Below, piece after piece: positions 35,601 to 42,725 of a stretch of DNA of 64,000 nucleotides. Positions within the stretch are counted from its first letter, which is position 1. Every line of letters starts with the position of its first letter. The notes beneath the pieces are model-generated. The model made no database searches, was not told where the DNA came from, and worked only from the letters and a program-made list of their open reading frames with translations. Made by a program: the position numbers and the translations under genes. The DNA lies in contig JAEYFP010000038.1 in assembly GCA_023402845.1 (NCBI GenBank), forward strand, positions 1 through 64,000, read 5' to 3'. The stretch comes from Bacillota bacterium. Lineage in GTDB: Bacteria; Bacillota; Clostridia; Lachnospirales; Lachnospiraceae.

Positions 35601-36261
35601 ACTGTCGAAAAAATCACAGTGGATTATCGGCGGTGACGGCTGGGCATATGATATCGGATTCTCGGGTCTTGATCATGTATTCGCTTCCGGAGCGGATGTA
35701 AATATTTTGGTTCTGGATACGGAAGTATATTCCAATACCGGCGGACAGGCGTCCAAATCGACACAGATCGGTGCTACCGCACAGTTTGCGGCCGGAGGCA
35801 AGCCGTTAAAGAAAAAAGACCTTGCGGCGATTGCGATGAGCTATGAGGATGTTTATGTAGCACAGGTTTCTATGGGTGCGAACAATCTTCAGTGTGTAAA
35901 AGCATTCAGTGAGGCAGAAAGCTATCGCGGACCTTCTATTATTATCGCATATGCGCCTTGTATCCTGCATGGCATCAAGGGCGGCATGACCTATTCGCAG
36001 ACGGAGGAAAAGAAGGCGGTAGAAAGCGGATACTGGCATTTGTTCCGATTTGACCCAAGATTAAGAGAGCAGGAGAAGAATCCGTTCCAGCTCGATTCTC
36101 AGGCACCGAAGATGGAATATCAAGAATTTATCAGGGGAGAGGTTCGTTACAATTCCCTGGTGAAATCTAATCCGGAAAGGGCTGCGGAATTATTTGAAAT
36201 TGCAGAGAAAAATGCGAAGAAAAAGTATGAACGACTGAAGGCATTGGCATTGAAAAACTGA
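32674..36261 (+). CDS. nifJ: pyruvate:ferredoxin (flavodoxin) oxidoreductase
   Basis: This 1195-residue single-chain PFOR oxidises pyruvate to acetyl-CoA and CO2 and reduces ferredoxin, the central step of clostridial fermentation. Domain order is normal: the N-terminal pyrimidine-binding domain (AAIYPITPSSPMAEH near residue 30), a transketolase-like C-domain and CoA domain, a gamma region, two 4Fe-4S motifs (CVQCNQCGFVCP and CMGCGSCANVCP), then the TPP domain with ACAGCGETPY, GGDGWAYDIG and EVYSNTGGQASKS. The gene is complete. It probably also supplies electrons to the oxygen-defence proteins beside it. Confidence 0.97.
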   Translation: MNDMKLKRKLKTMDGNEAAAHVSYAYSEVAAIYPITPSSPMAEHIDEWATKGRENIFDRLVSISEMQSEAGAAGAVHGSLAAGALTTTFTSSQGLLLMIPNMYKMAGELLPAVLDVAARTIATHALSIFGDHQDIYSCRQTGFAMLCSSSVQEVMDLTPVSHCSAVKGSVPFVNFFDGFRTSHEYQKIEAWDYKDLKDLMDMDALQAFRDHALNPEHPCQRGSVQQPEVFFQAREASNRYYDVLPEVVEDYMNKVNERIGTDYKLFNYYGAQDAEKIIIAMGSVCETIEETIDYLMAKGEKVGVVKVRLYRPFSVKHLIDVIPSTVKEIAVLDRTKEPGSIGEPLYLDVLAAIQGSPFEGAKLYTGRYGISSKDTTPGQILAVYKNTEKKRFTIGIIDDVTNLSLAVEEEPYTASKEMISCKFWGLGADGTVGANKNSIKIIGDNTDLYAQAYFAYDSKKSGGVTISHLRFGKEKIRSTYLINKADFVACHNPSYVHKYNMVQDLKDDGTFLLNCLWDEKELEEHLPGQVKKYIADHNIHLYLINGMKIGKDIGLGGRINTVLQAAFFKLANVIPVDEAIAYMKDAAKKTYERKGEEVVRMNYAAIEKGVSEVIEVGVPESWKDCEPEVLVPLVSVENRDGRSKNSQEVVDFANKIQIAVGMQEGDKLPVSAFTGYVDGSSPSGTSAFEHRGTAVDVPVWIPENCVQCNQCGFVCPHGVIRPITLTEEEKAAAPEGTETSPMLGLEGLSFGIIISTEDCMGCGSCANVCPGKQGNKALVMTPHEEVSEKQQKTFDWCKTLPEKPQLFEKFKLESVKGSQFKKPLLEFSGACAGCGETPYAKLVTHLFGERLMIANATGCSSIWGNSSPSTPYTANNSGRGPAWSNSLFEDNAEFGYGMEMAQNVRRNSVLGLVNKLADKAVNEDLTNACRTYLDTFFDGKENAKATDVLVDLLKSTSTEDTEAKTLIGELLKSKETLSKKSQWIIGGDGWAYDIGFSGLDHVFASGADVNILVLDTEVYSNTGGQASKSTQIGATAQFAAGGKPLKKKDLAAIAMSYEDVYVAQVSMGANNLQCVKAFSEAESYRGPSIIIAYAPCILHGIKGGMTYSQTEEKKAVESGYWHLFRFDPRLREQEKNPFQLDSQAPKMEYQEFIRGEVRYNSLVKSNPERAAELFEIAEKNAKKKYERLKALALKN

Positions 36262-36330
36262 TATGACAGGGGGGGCTTGGCAGCGGTCAGGCTCCCTTTA
36301 AGTCATAGAAAATTCGAAGGAGTGAGATAA

Positions 36331-37539
36331 ATGTACTGTGTAAGAAAAGTAGGCAGGGATTTGTCGTGGATTGGAGGAAATGACCGCAGGCTTTCTCTTT
36401 TTGAGGGAGTCTATTCCGTTCCTCACGGCGTATCCTATAATTCTTATCTGCTGCTGGATGAGAAGACGGTCTTGTTTGATACGGTAGATAAAGCGGTAGG
36501 CAAGACATTTTTTGAGAATGTGGAACATGAATTAAACGGAAGGAAACTGGATTATTTATTTGTCCATCATATGGAGCCGGATCACTCGGCCACGCTCAGT
36601 GAGTTGATGATGAGACATCCGGAGACGACGATCGTATGTAACTTAAAAACGGAAACGATGCTGAAAAACTTTTTTCACAGCGAATTTCCGCTTCACCTAG
36701 TCAAGGAGAACGATACGCTGAACACGGGCAGATGTACATTCCGCTTTTTGATGGCACCGATGGTACACTGGCCGGAGGTTATGGTGAGCTATAATGAGAC
36801 GGATAAGGTTCTTTTTTCGGCGGATGCCTTTGGAACGTTTGGTGCGATCAACGGAGCCGTCTTTGCGGATGAAGTGGATTTTGAACACGACTATCTGGGA
36901 GAAGCGCGCCGTTATTATGCTAATATTATTGGAAAATATGGTATGCAGGTACAAAGCCTGCTGAAAAAGCTGCAGGGATTGGAACTTGAGATGGTATGTC
37001 CGCTTCACGGCTTTGTGTGGAGAAGGGATTTCTCATTTTATATTGATAAATATGATAGATGGAGCCGTTATCTTCCGGAGGAAACGGGTGTGCTGATTGC
37101 CTATGCATCTATTTACGGCAATACAGAAAACATGGCTGATATTATTTCCTGCAGGCTGCGTGACAGAGGAATTAAGACGGTGATGTTTGATGTATCTGTG
37201 GATCCAGCTTCCGACATTATTTCGGCGGCCTTTCGATACAGTCATCTGGTATTTGCTTCCTCCACATACAATGCGGGAATCTTTGTAAGTATGGAAGAAC
37301 TGCTCAGAGACTTGAAATCCCACAATATTCAAAACCGTACGGTAGGACTGATTCAAAACGGTTCGTGGGCACCGGCAAGCGGAAAACTGATGAAGGAAAT
37401 TATTGAGGAATGCAAGAATATGACGATTTTGGAGGAGACAATTACGCTGACCTCCTCGGCAAGAGAAGATCAGGAGGACGATATTGAGGCGTTTGTAAGT
37501 GCAATTGCAAAAAGCGTCTCAGAGATAGATGGAGAATAG
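36331..37539 (+). CDS. fprA: FprA-type flavodiiron protein (oxygen/NO reductase)
   Basis: The 402-residue protein joins a metallo-beta-lactamase-like diiron domain to a C-terminal flavodoxin domain. Diiron ligands appear in HHMEPDH, then MVHWPE, SADAF and CPLHG; the FMN loop is SIYGNTENMAD near residue 265. Such A-type flavoproteins reduce O2 to water (or NO to N2O) using reduced rubredoxin or F420. GGAG precedes the ATG. It follows PFOR and sits 5 kb from rubredoxin and desulfoferrodoxin, completing an anaerobe's oxygen-defence set. Confidence 0.93.
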   Translation: MYCVRKVGRDLSWIGGNDRRLSLFEGVYSVPHGVSYNSYLLLDEKTVLFDTVDKAVGKTFFENVEHELNGRKLDYLFVHHMEPDHSATLSELMMRHPETTIVCNLKTETMLKNFFHSEFPLHLVKENDTLNTGRCTFRFLMAPMVHWPEVMVSYNETDKVLFSADAFGTFGAINGAVFADEVDFEHDYLGEARRYYANIIGKYGMQVQSLLKKLQGLELEMVCPLHGFVWRRDFSFYIDKYDRWSRYLPEETGVLIAYASIYGNTENMADIISCRLRDRGIKTVMFDVSVDPASDIISAAFRYSHLVFASSTYNAGIFVSMEELLRDLKSHNIQNRTVGLIQNGSWAPASGKLMKEIIEECKNMTILEETITLTSSAREDQEDDIEAFVSAIAKSVSEIDGE

Positions 37540-37550
37540 AAAAGGATAGG

Positions 37551-37590
37551 CCAAAAACATCTCTGTACATCGGTTAAGGGATGTTTTTGG
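37551..37590. terminator. bidirectional terminator between fprA and XRE paralogue 2
   Basis: CCAAAAACATC pairs with GATGTTTTTGG at the other end, with A-rich and T-rich outer arms. The stop codon of the minus-strand XRE gene lies inside its loop. Confidence 0.75.
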
Positions 37591-37930
37591 TTTGTGTATT
37601 TTTTAAAAAAATCACATAATCATGCACTGTTTTTCTGGCGGGAGAGTTCAGCGATGCTGAATCTGTCAAAAAGTCGCCAAAGGTAAGTCCTTTGATAAAG
37701 GCTTCGTTCAGACCTCCGGCACGACCGGAATAATTGGTGCGGCCAAGCAAATAGTCGGTAGAAACTTTGTAATAGTCGGCCAGGATCAGCAGATGCCGGA
37801 TCGGCAGGTCATGCTTGCCGGTTTCGTAGCCGGAATATACCTGCTGGGAAATATGCAGGACATCGGCAATTGTCCGCTGTTTCAAATCATTATCTTCCCG
37901 CAGACCTCTAATTCTCTCTTGTACAGTCAT
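37574..37930 (-). CDS. XRE-family transcriptional regulator, paralogue 2
   Basis: This 118-residue regulator is a close paralogue of the one at 30786-31127: the helix-turn-helix (DLKQRTIADVLHISQQVYSGYETGKH) and the tail (FIKGLTFGDFLTDS) are nearly the same. I chose ATG 37928-37930, preceded by GGGGTG as in paralogue 1; a GTG at 37937-37939 is also in frame. It converges with fprA and is divergent from mazG. Target unknown. Confidence 0.88.
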   Translation of the reverse strand: MTVQERIRGLREDNDLKQRTIADVLHISQQVYSGYETGKHDLPIRHLLILADYYKVSTDYLLGRTNYSGRAGGLNEAFIKGLTFGDFLTDSASLNSPARKTVHDYVIFLKNTQTKNIP

Positions 37931-38088
37931 TTTGTTCACCCCGTTTTAATGTAATCTGAGAATAACATACAATATAAGATAGTATAGATATTCAAAATAA
38001 AAAAGTGTAAAAGAGGAATGCTTACTCTTATTTATTGTAATATCATTCGAGGAATGGAAAAATTTACCTAAAAAGAAAGAGGATTGTA

Positions 38089-38841
38089 ATGAATAAAACC
38101 TATACGTTTGATGACTTTTGTGCAATTATAGCCAGATTGCGTGCAAAGGATGGCTGTCCGTGGGACAGAGAGCAGACACACGCGTCGCTTCGGCCGTGTA
38201 TGATGGAGGAAGCAGCGGAGTTGGTTTCTTCCATCAGAATACTGGAGGAGACCAATAACCCTGAAAATATGATCGAGGAGCTTGGTGATGTGCTGCTGCA
38301 GGTGGTGATGCACGCTCAGATTGCAAAGGAAGAGAACCTGTTTGCTATGGATGACGTGCTGACAGAAGTCAGCAAAAAGATGATCAGGCGCCACCCGCAT
38401 GTGTTTGGAACGCTGAAGGCGGATACCTCCGAGAAGGTTTTGAATAACTGGGAGGACATTAAAAAGAAGGAAAAAGAGGGGAAAGACTGGATCGAGAACC
38501 CCCTGCGCGAAATTCCACCGGAGCTTCCGGCTCTTCGACGGGCGGAAAAAGTGCTGAAAAAGATAGATCGGCAGTATGAGCCTCAAAAAGGGATTGAGGC
38601 TTCCCTTGATGAGATCATGCAGCTTTGCGGGGAGCTGAAGGAGCAGTACCGTTCCGGCAGCTTTGACAAAGAGAACAATGGGTGGCGAATGGAAGCGGAA
38701 AAGCAGTCGGAGGAAAATCGCATGATTCGGCTTTTGCTGGCACTGACCCGTATCACCTCCAAACGGAAGTTATATGCCGAACAACTGCTTACGGACGGGC
38801 TTGAAGATCTGATCCGACACTATGAACGGAAGATGTATTAA
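38089..38841 (+). CDS. mazG: nucleoside triphosphate pyrophosphohydrolase MazG
   Basis: The 250-residue protein is MazG, which hydrolyses NTPs to NMP and pyrophosphate and helps clear non-standard nucleotides. The N-terminal catalytic copy has GCPWDREQTH, EEAAEL and EELGDVLLQV (metal-binding EExxE and EExxD); the C-terminal copy is diverged. It lies directly upstream of hup-rqcP-yabP, the same order as in Bacillus, where the mazG homologue is yabN. Confidence 0.93.
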   Translation: MNKTYTFDDFCAIIARLRAKDGCPWDREQTHASLRPCMMEEAAELVSSIRILEETNNPENMIEELGDVLLQVVMHAQIAKEENLFAMDDVLTEVSKKMIRRHPHVFGTLKADTSEKVLNNWEDIKKKEKEGKDWIENPLREIPPELPALRRAEKVLKKIDRQYEPQKGIEASLDEIMQLCGELKEQYRSGSFDKENNGWRMEAEKQSEENRMIRLLLALTRITSKRKLYAEQLLTDGLEDLIRHYERKMY

Positions 38842-38921
38842 CATAATATAATGTATTTCACATTATGTAATCAAAAGTCTGTGGAAATGGCAGAAAATCA
38901 AGGAAAACGGGCAAATATTCC

Positions 38922-38950
38922 TTGACAAATTGAGTAAAAAAGATTATATA
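38922..38950 (+). promoter_or_regulatory. hup promoter
   Basis: TTGACA at 38922-38927 and TATATA at 38945-38950 with a 17-bp spacer: a near-consensus vegetative promoter, as expected for an abundant nucleoid protein. Confidence 0.75.
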
Positions 38951-39009
38951 TAGTGATAGGCGTTGATTTTGACGTCAAAAACATACTCAGAATAGAGGAG
39001 GAGTTCGTC

Positions 39010-39285
39010 ATGAACAAAACAGAATTAGTTGCAGCTATGGCTGATCAGGCAGGATTATCAAAGAAAGATGCCGAGAAGGCTCTCAAGGCCTTTACAGATG
39101 TTGTTGCTAAAGAGTTAAACAACGGCGGAAAGGTTCAGTTAGTTGGATTCGGTACTTTCGAAGTATCTTCCAGAGCAGCAAGAGAGGGAAGAAATCCTCA
39201 GAGTGGCGCAGTTATGAAGATTGCTGCATCAAAGGCTCCTAAGTTCAAGGCTGGTAAGGCTTTAAAGGATTTGGTAAACAAGTAA
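39010..39285 (+). CDS. hup: DNA-binding protein HU
   Basis: This 91-residue nucleoid protein bends and compacts DNA. It has the full HU fold: MNKTELVAAMADQAGLSKKD, the VGFGTFEV turn and the DNA-gripping beta-arm segment with RAAREGRNPQSG. An in-frame upstream ATG at 38953 is ignored because GGAGGAG lies just before 39010 and the family begins with MNKTEL. It is preceded by a strong promoter and followed by rqcP. Confidence 0.96.
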   Translation: MNKTELVAAMADQAGLSKKDAEKALKAFTDVVAKELNNGGKVQLVGFGTFEVSSRAAREGRNPQSGAVMKIAASKAPKFKAGKALKDLVNK

Positions 39286-39388
39286 GATAAAGTTGATTAC
39301 TATTAGAGACAGAGGACCTTGGGGTTCTCTGTTTTATTATGATATAGGAATTGGGAGACACTTTTTATTTAAGAAAAAGGGGATTATG

Positions 39389-39628
39389 ATGAGACTTGAC
39401 AAATATTTGAAGGTTTCCAGAATTATTAAAAGAAGGACGATAGCCAATGAGGCATGCGATGCAGGCAGAGTGACAATCAACGGACGTCCCGCCAAAGCGT
39501 CTGCAGAGGTGAAGGAAGGAGATATTCTGGAGATTCAATTCGGAAATAAGCCCGTAAAGGTCGAGATTCTGACCGTAAGAGAGACCGTAAAAAAAGAAGA
39601 AGCAAAAGATATGTTCAAATATGTATAA
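39389..39628 (+). CDS. rqcP: S4-domain RNA-binding protein RqcP (YabO/Hsp15-like)
   Basis: The 79-residue protein is a single S4 RNA-binding domain (MRLDKYLKVSRIIKRRTIANEACDAGRV begins it). In Bacillus its homologue RqcP/YabO stabilises peptidyl-tRNA during Ala-tailing by RqcH on stalled 60S-like subunits. Two adjacent ATG codons (39386, 39389) follow AAGGGG. Located between hup and yabP as in Bacillus. The RqcU-type protein MutS2 is encoded at the right edge of this window. Confidence 0.9.
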   Translation: MRLDKYLKVSRIIKRRTIANEACDAGRVTINGRPAKASAEVKEGDILEIQFGNKPVKVEILTVRETVKKEEAKDMFKYV

Positions 39629-39708
39629 AATAAAAGGCTCCCTAATATATTTAAGTGTGGCACGGCGATTTGGCATGCTTCATAGAATAGAATAGGGAGG
39701 TTTTTTAT

Positions 39709-39993
39709 TTGGAGGACTTAAACCGGCAGCAGGCGCATAAATTAGTGATTGCAAATAGAAGGACATGTAATATTAGCGGCGTGACCGATGTACTGTCATT
39801 CGACATTGCGGAGATACTGCTTGAGACGGAGCAGGGCATGCTGATGATAAAAGGTCAGGATCTGCATGTAAACAGACTGACACTGGATAAGGGAGAAATT
39901 GACGTCGAAGGAAAACTGGACAGCTTTACCTATTCCGAGATTGCAGGCTTTTCCAAACAAAATGAATCTTTTCTGAGCAAATTATTTAAGTAG
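39709..39993 (+). CDS. yabP: sporulation protein YabP
   Basis: This 94-residue protein belongs to the YabP/YqfC family, made in the mother cell during sporulation and needed with YabQ for cortex formation. ISGVTDVLSFDIAEILLETEQG and the later LTLDKGEIDVEGKLDSFTY are typical. It uses a TTG start with GGGAGG eight bases upstream. A partly complementary segment upstream (near 39632) could hide that ribosome site, but the pairing is imperfect. Confidence 0.9.
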   Translation: MEDLNRQQAHKLVIANRRTCNISGVTDVLSFDIAEILLETEQGMLMIKGQDLHVNRLTLDKGEIDVEGKLDSFTYSEIAGFSKQNESFLSKLFK

Positions 39994-40003
39994 GGATAGA
40001 GGA

Positions 40004-40492
40004 ATGAGCCAGAATATCATCAAAGAGCTGGATTTTTTTCTGCAGGCGATGCTGCTCGGCATTATGATTGCTGTTTTTTATGACACGATCCGCATTTTCA
40101 GGAGAGTGTTCCGCCATGGTGTATTCTGGATTGCCATGGAAGACTTTTTCTTCTGGTTTATTTGCTGCCTGAAGATATTTGAGATGTTTATCAAGGAGAA
40201 CAGCGGGACGCTGCGCTGGTTTGCAATTGCGGCAAATGCCGCAGGCATGCTGCTGTACTGCAAGACTCTGAGCAGGTTCTATGTGACGTATGTTTCAAAG
40301 CTGCTAAATTTTCTCCTTCACGTTCTGGTAAAGGTTTTGACAGTCGCTATGAAGCCGTTCCACTTTGTCTTTGGAAGGCTGAAAAAAGCCGGGGCATTTG
40401 CGGCAAGGAAAAGCGGAAAGGGAGCCAGGTATGTGAAAAACAGGTTGACGCGGAAGCTAAAGTTATTTATAATAACATTATGTAAACGATAA
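40004..40492 (+). CDS. yabQ: spore cortex biosynthesis protein YabQ
   Basis: The 162-residue membrane protein matches YabQ, a sporulation protein needed for the spore cortex: about three N-terminal membrane segments with the DTIRIFRRVFRHG and ICCLKIFEMF stretches, and a basic C-terminal tail rich in Lys and Arg. It follows yabP by 10 bases and precedes divIC by 11, the standard order. Confidence 0.85.
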   Translation: MSQNIIKELDFFLQAMLLGIMIAVFYDTIRIFRRVFRHGVFWIAMEDFFFWFICCLKIFEMFIKENSGTLRWFAIAANAAGMLLYCKTLSRFYVTYVSKLLNFLLHVLVKVLTVAMKPFHFVFGRLKKAGAFAARKSGKGARYVKNRLTRKLKLFIITLCKR

Positions 40493-40503
40493 GGGGAGAG
40501 TTT

Positions 40504-40815
40504 ATGGCTAGACGAGTGGCATTTCGTAAGAAACGGCAAAACAGGCTTGGCATGATTTGCGTTACGGTAGTAGTAATTATGCTGTTCGCCGTGATTATGG
40601 TCAAAAGCGCCGAGCTTAACGCAAAGCAGGAAGCATATGTGAAAAAGGAGGAAGTACTGCAGGAGCAGATTGCTTCCGAAGAAGAACGGTCGCAGGATCT
40701 GGTTGAATATGAGAAGTATACAAAAACGGCGAAGTATGTGGAAGAGGTCGCAAAGGACAAGCTGGGTCTTGTATATGATGATGAGATTATTTTTGAATCT
40801 GAGGATGGGAATTAA
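40504..40815 (+). CDS. divIC: septum formation initiator DivIC/FtsL-like
   Basis: The 103-residue bitopic protein has a short basic cytoplasmic part (MARRVAFRKKRQNRLG), one membrane segment at about 15-33, then a coiled coil (NAKQEAYVKKEEVLQEQI) and a C-terminal region ending in KDKLGLVYDDEI. This is the DivIC/FtsL layout of division proteins that work with FtsW/FtsI at the septum. Position after yabQ supports DivIC. A terminator follows. Confidence 0.9.
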   Translation: MARRVAFRKKRQNRLGMICVTVVVIMLFAVIMVKSAELNAKQEAYVKKEEVLQEQIASEEERSQDLVEYEKYTKTAKYVEEVAKDKLGLVYDDEIIFESEDGN

Positions 40816-40837
40816 GTAAAGATTACCGTTATTTTAT

Positions 40838-40875
40838 AAAAGCACAGACAGGTACGCCTGCCTGTGCTTTTCAGG
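40838..40875 (+). terminator. terminator after divIC
   Basis: A 15-bp stem with one mismatch (40838-40852 with 40857-40871) around a TACG loop, flanked by A- and T-runs. It separates divIC from the separately regulated spoIIE. Confidence 0.75.
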
Positions 40876-40930
40876 TTCTTAAATTCCATGACCTACCTCG
40901 AAATCCCTAAGACATACAAATGGAAAACAA

Positions 40931-40997
40931 TTTGTCAGACGATTTTTGATTTTCGGGAAATTGTTTGACAAACATTTTGTAATCTGTTCTCTATAAT
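40931..40997 (+). promoter_or_regulatory. Spo0A-type spoIIE promoter
   Basis: TTGACA (40965-40970) and TATAAT (40992-40997) are separated by 21 bp, the unusual spacing known for Spo0A-activated sigma-A promoters such as Bacillus subtilis spoIIE and spoIIG. The -35 overlaps TTTGACAAA (40964-40972), whose complement TTTGTCAAA fits the 0A-box consensus; TTTGTCAGA at 40931-40939 is a second partial box. Confidence 0.65.
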
Positions 40998-41032
40998 TAC
41001 CCATTGAAATCTTAAATTTGGAGGGTAGATAA

Positions 41033-42661
41033 ATGAGAAAAGGGAAAGTGAAACAATTAATTATTTGTGCATTGGGATTTGTGGTGTCCTGCGGGAGTAT
41101 GTATGGGATTAATCCGTTTGGATTAATTTTCTTTGCAGCCATGTATATGGAAAAAGCAATGAGGCTGCTCCTGTGTCCGATGCTTGTTGCGGCAATGATG
41201 CTGGGACTGCCGCTTGAGCAGGTATTCCGATATGCCGTACCAATGATCATCACGATGGTATGCGTGGATTTATTCGAGAGAAAAAGCAGGATCTGCAAAA
41301 AGTGGAAGGGATATTTTATTGCAGGCATTTCGTTGTTCCTAATGGATGCTTCCACATGGCTTTTGATGTTGACAGATGCGGATGCCCTGATCAAAGGGGC
41401 TTTGGAGGCGGCATTTGTTATCAGCGGGTCTTACATATTAGGCGGAATTCTGCACTTCGTACTTGGTACAAGAAGGAGTCAAATTGGAAATAACCGAAAG
41501 GAAGAGCTTATTTTAAACGGACCCGGAAAAGGAAAGCTGCTTGCTTATGCGGAGTCGTTCCGTAATCTGGCCGGCACGTTTTCCGGGCTTGAGGAGGAAG
41601 CAACCCATCCGGAAGATACCGGAGGACGTACCGAGCTTATTTGGAAAAGTAAAATAAAAGAAAACAGAGTGGTGCTTGCCGGGCAGCTAAACGAGATGGC
41701 GCAGATCATCTCCGAGGTTGCGGAAGAGATTTATGATGTTGTCGACGTGGGGGACAAGCTTGAGGAAAAAATGCAGAAGCGGTTGAAAGCCGAAGGGATC
41801 ATCGCAAAAAATATTCTTGTCGTGGAGAAAAAAGAACGCCGGATCGAGGTGTATATGACTGTAAAGGTGGAGCGCGGTCAGGATGTGGCTACGGCAGAAA
41901 TAGCGAGACTGCTTTCCAAGATTTGCAGAAGGCGCATGATCCCGTCCTATGAAAGCGTTGATAAAATTTACAGAGATTATGCGACGGTATTTTTTGAAGA
42001 AGATGCTAATTATAAGATCCTGACCGGTGTTGCACGGGCGGCGAAAAATGAGGAGACCGTTTCGGGAGATAACTATTCCTTTACGAATCTCGGAGTCGGC
42101 AGGATGGTCGCCAGCTTGTCCGACGGCATGGGAAGCGGTGAGCAGGCATGCAAGGAAAGTGAAGAGGTTATAGAGATGCTTGAGCATTATGTGGAGGCGG
42201 GTTTTACCAAAGAAGCCGCTGTGCAGATGATTAACACAACGATTGTCGCGCGATCCAATGAGCAGATGCTTTCCAGCATTGATATTTGTGATATCAACCT
42301 CTATGAAGGAGTATGCGATATTTTAAAAATTGGTGCCTCAACAACATTTATTAAGCGGGAATCCAAGGTGGAAACAATTGCTTCCACCTCCTTGCCCCTC
42401 GGCGTGTTTCATAAGCTGGACTATGATGCGGAGACATTGAAGCTTTACGATGGTGACTATATTGTGATGGTCTCCGATGGGGTGCTCGATCAGCTTTCTG
42501 ATAAAAATGCGGAGGAAATTATTGCCAAAATTTTGAACAGAACTAAAATTACAAATCCGAAGGAAATGTCCAGGCGAATTTTGAATAAGATTATCCATAT
42601 CAGTGGTGAGGACATCAGGGACGATATGTCCGTGCTTGTCATTGGGATTTGGAAAAAATAG
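41033..42661 (+). CDS. spoIIE: stage II sporulation protein E (PP2C phosphatase), short form
   Basis: SpoIIE dephosphorylates SpoIIAA to activate sigma-F in the forespore. The 542-residue protein has only about four or five membrane segments in residues 5-150, a middle regulatory region, and a C-terminal PP2C domain with SLSDGMGSGEQA, MVSDGVLD and DIRDDMSVLVIG. It is much shorter than the Bacillus protein (over 800 residues, ten segments) because the membrane part is reduced. GGAGGG precedes the ATG. Its promoter has Spo0A features. Confidence 0.9.
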   Translation: MRKGKVKQLIICALGFVVSCGSMYGINPFGLIFFAAMYMEKAMRLLLCPMLVAAMMLGLPLEQVFRYAVPMIITMVCVDLFERKSRICKKWKGYFIAGISLFLMDASTWLLMLTDADALIKGALEAAFVISGSYILGGILHFVLGTRRSQIGNNRKEELILNGPGKGKLLAYAESFRNLAGTFSGLEEEATHPEDTGGRTELIWKSKIKENRVVLAGQLNEMAQIISEVAEEIYDVVDVGDKLEEKMQKRLKAEGIIAKNILVVEKKERRIEVYMTVKVERGQDVATAEIARLLSKICRRRMIPSYESVDKIYRDYATVFFEEDANYKILTGVARAAKNEETVSGDNYSFTNLGVGRMVASLSDGMGSGEQACKESEEVIEMLEHYVEAGFTKEAAVQMINTTIVARSNEQMLSSIDICDINLYEGVCDILKIGASTTFIKRESKVETIASTSLPLGVFHKLDYDAETLKLYDGDYIVMVSDGVLDQLSDKNAEEIIAKILNRTKITNPKEMSRRILNKIIHISGEDIRDDMSVLVIGIWKK

Positions 42662-42725
42662 TCCCACCCCTTGCATTTTACATTTATAATAATGTATATT
42701 GAAAAGATAGAGAAAGCTCATACAG

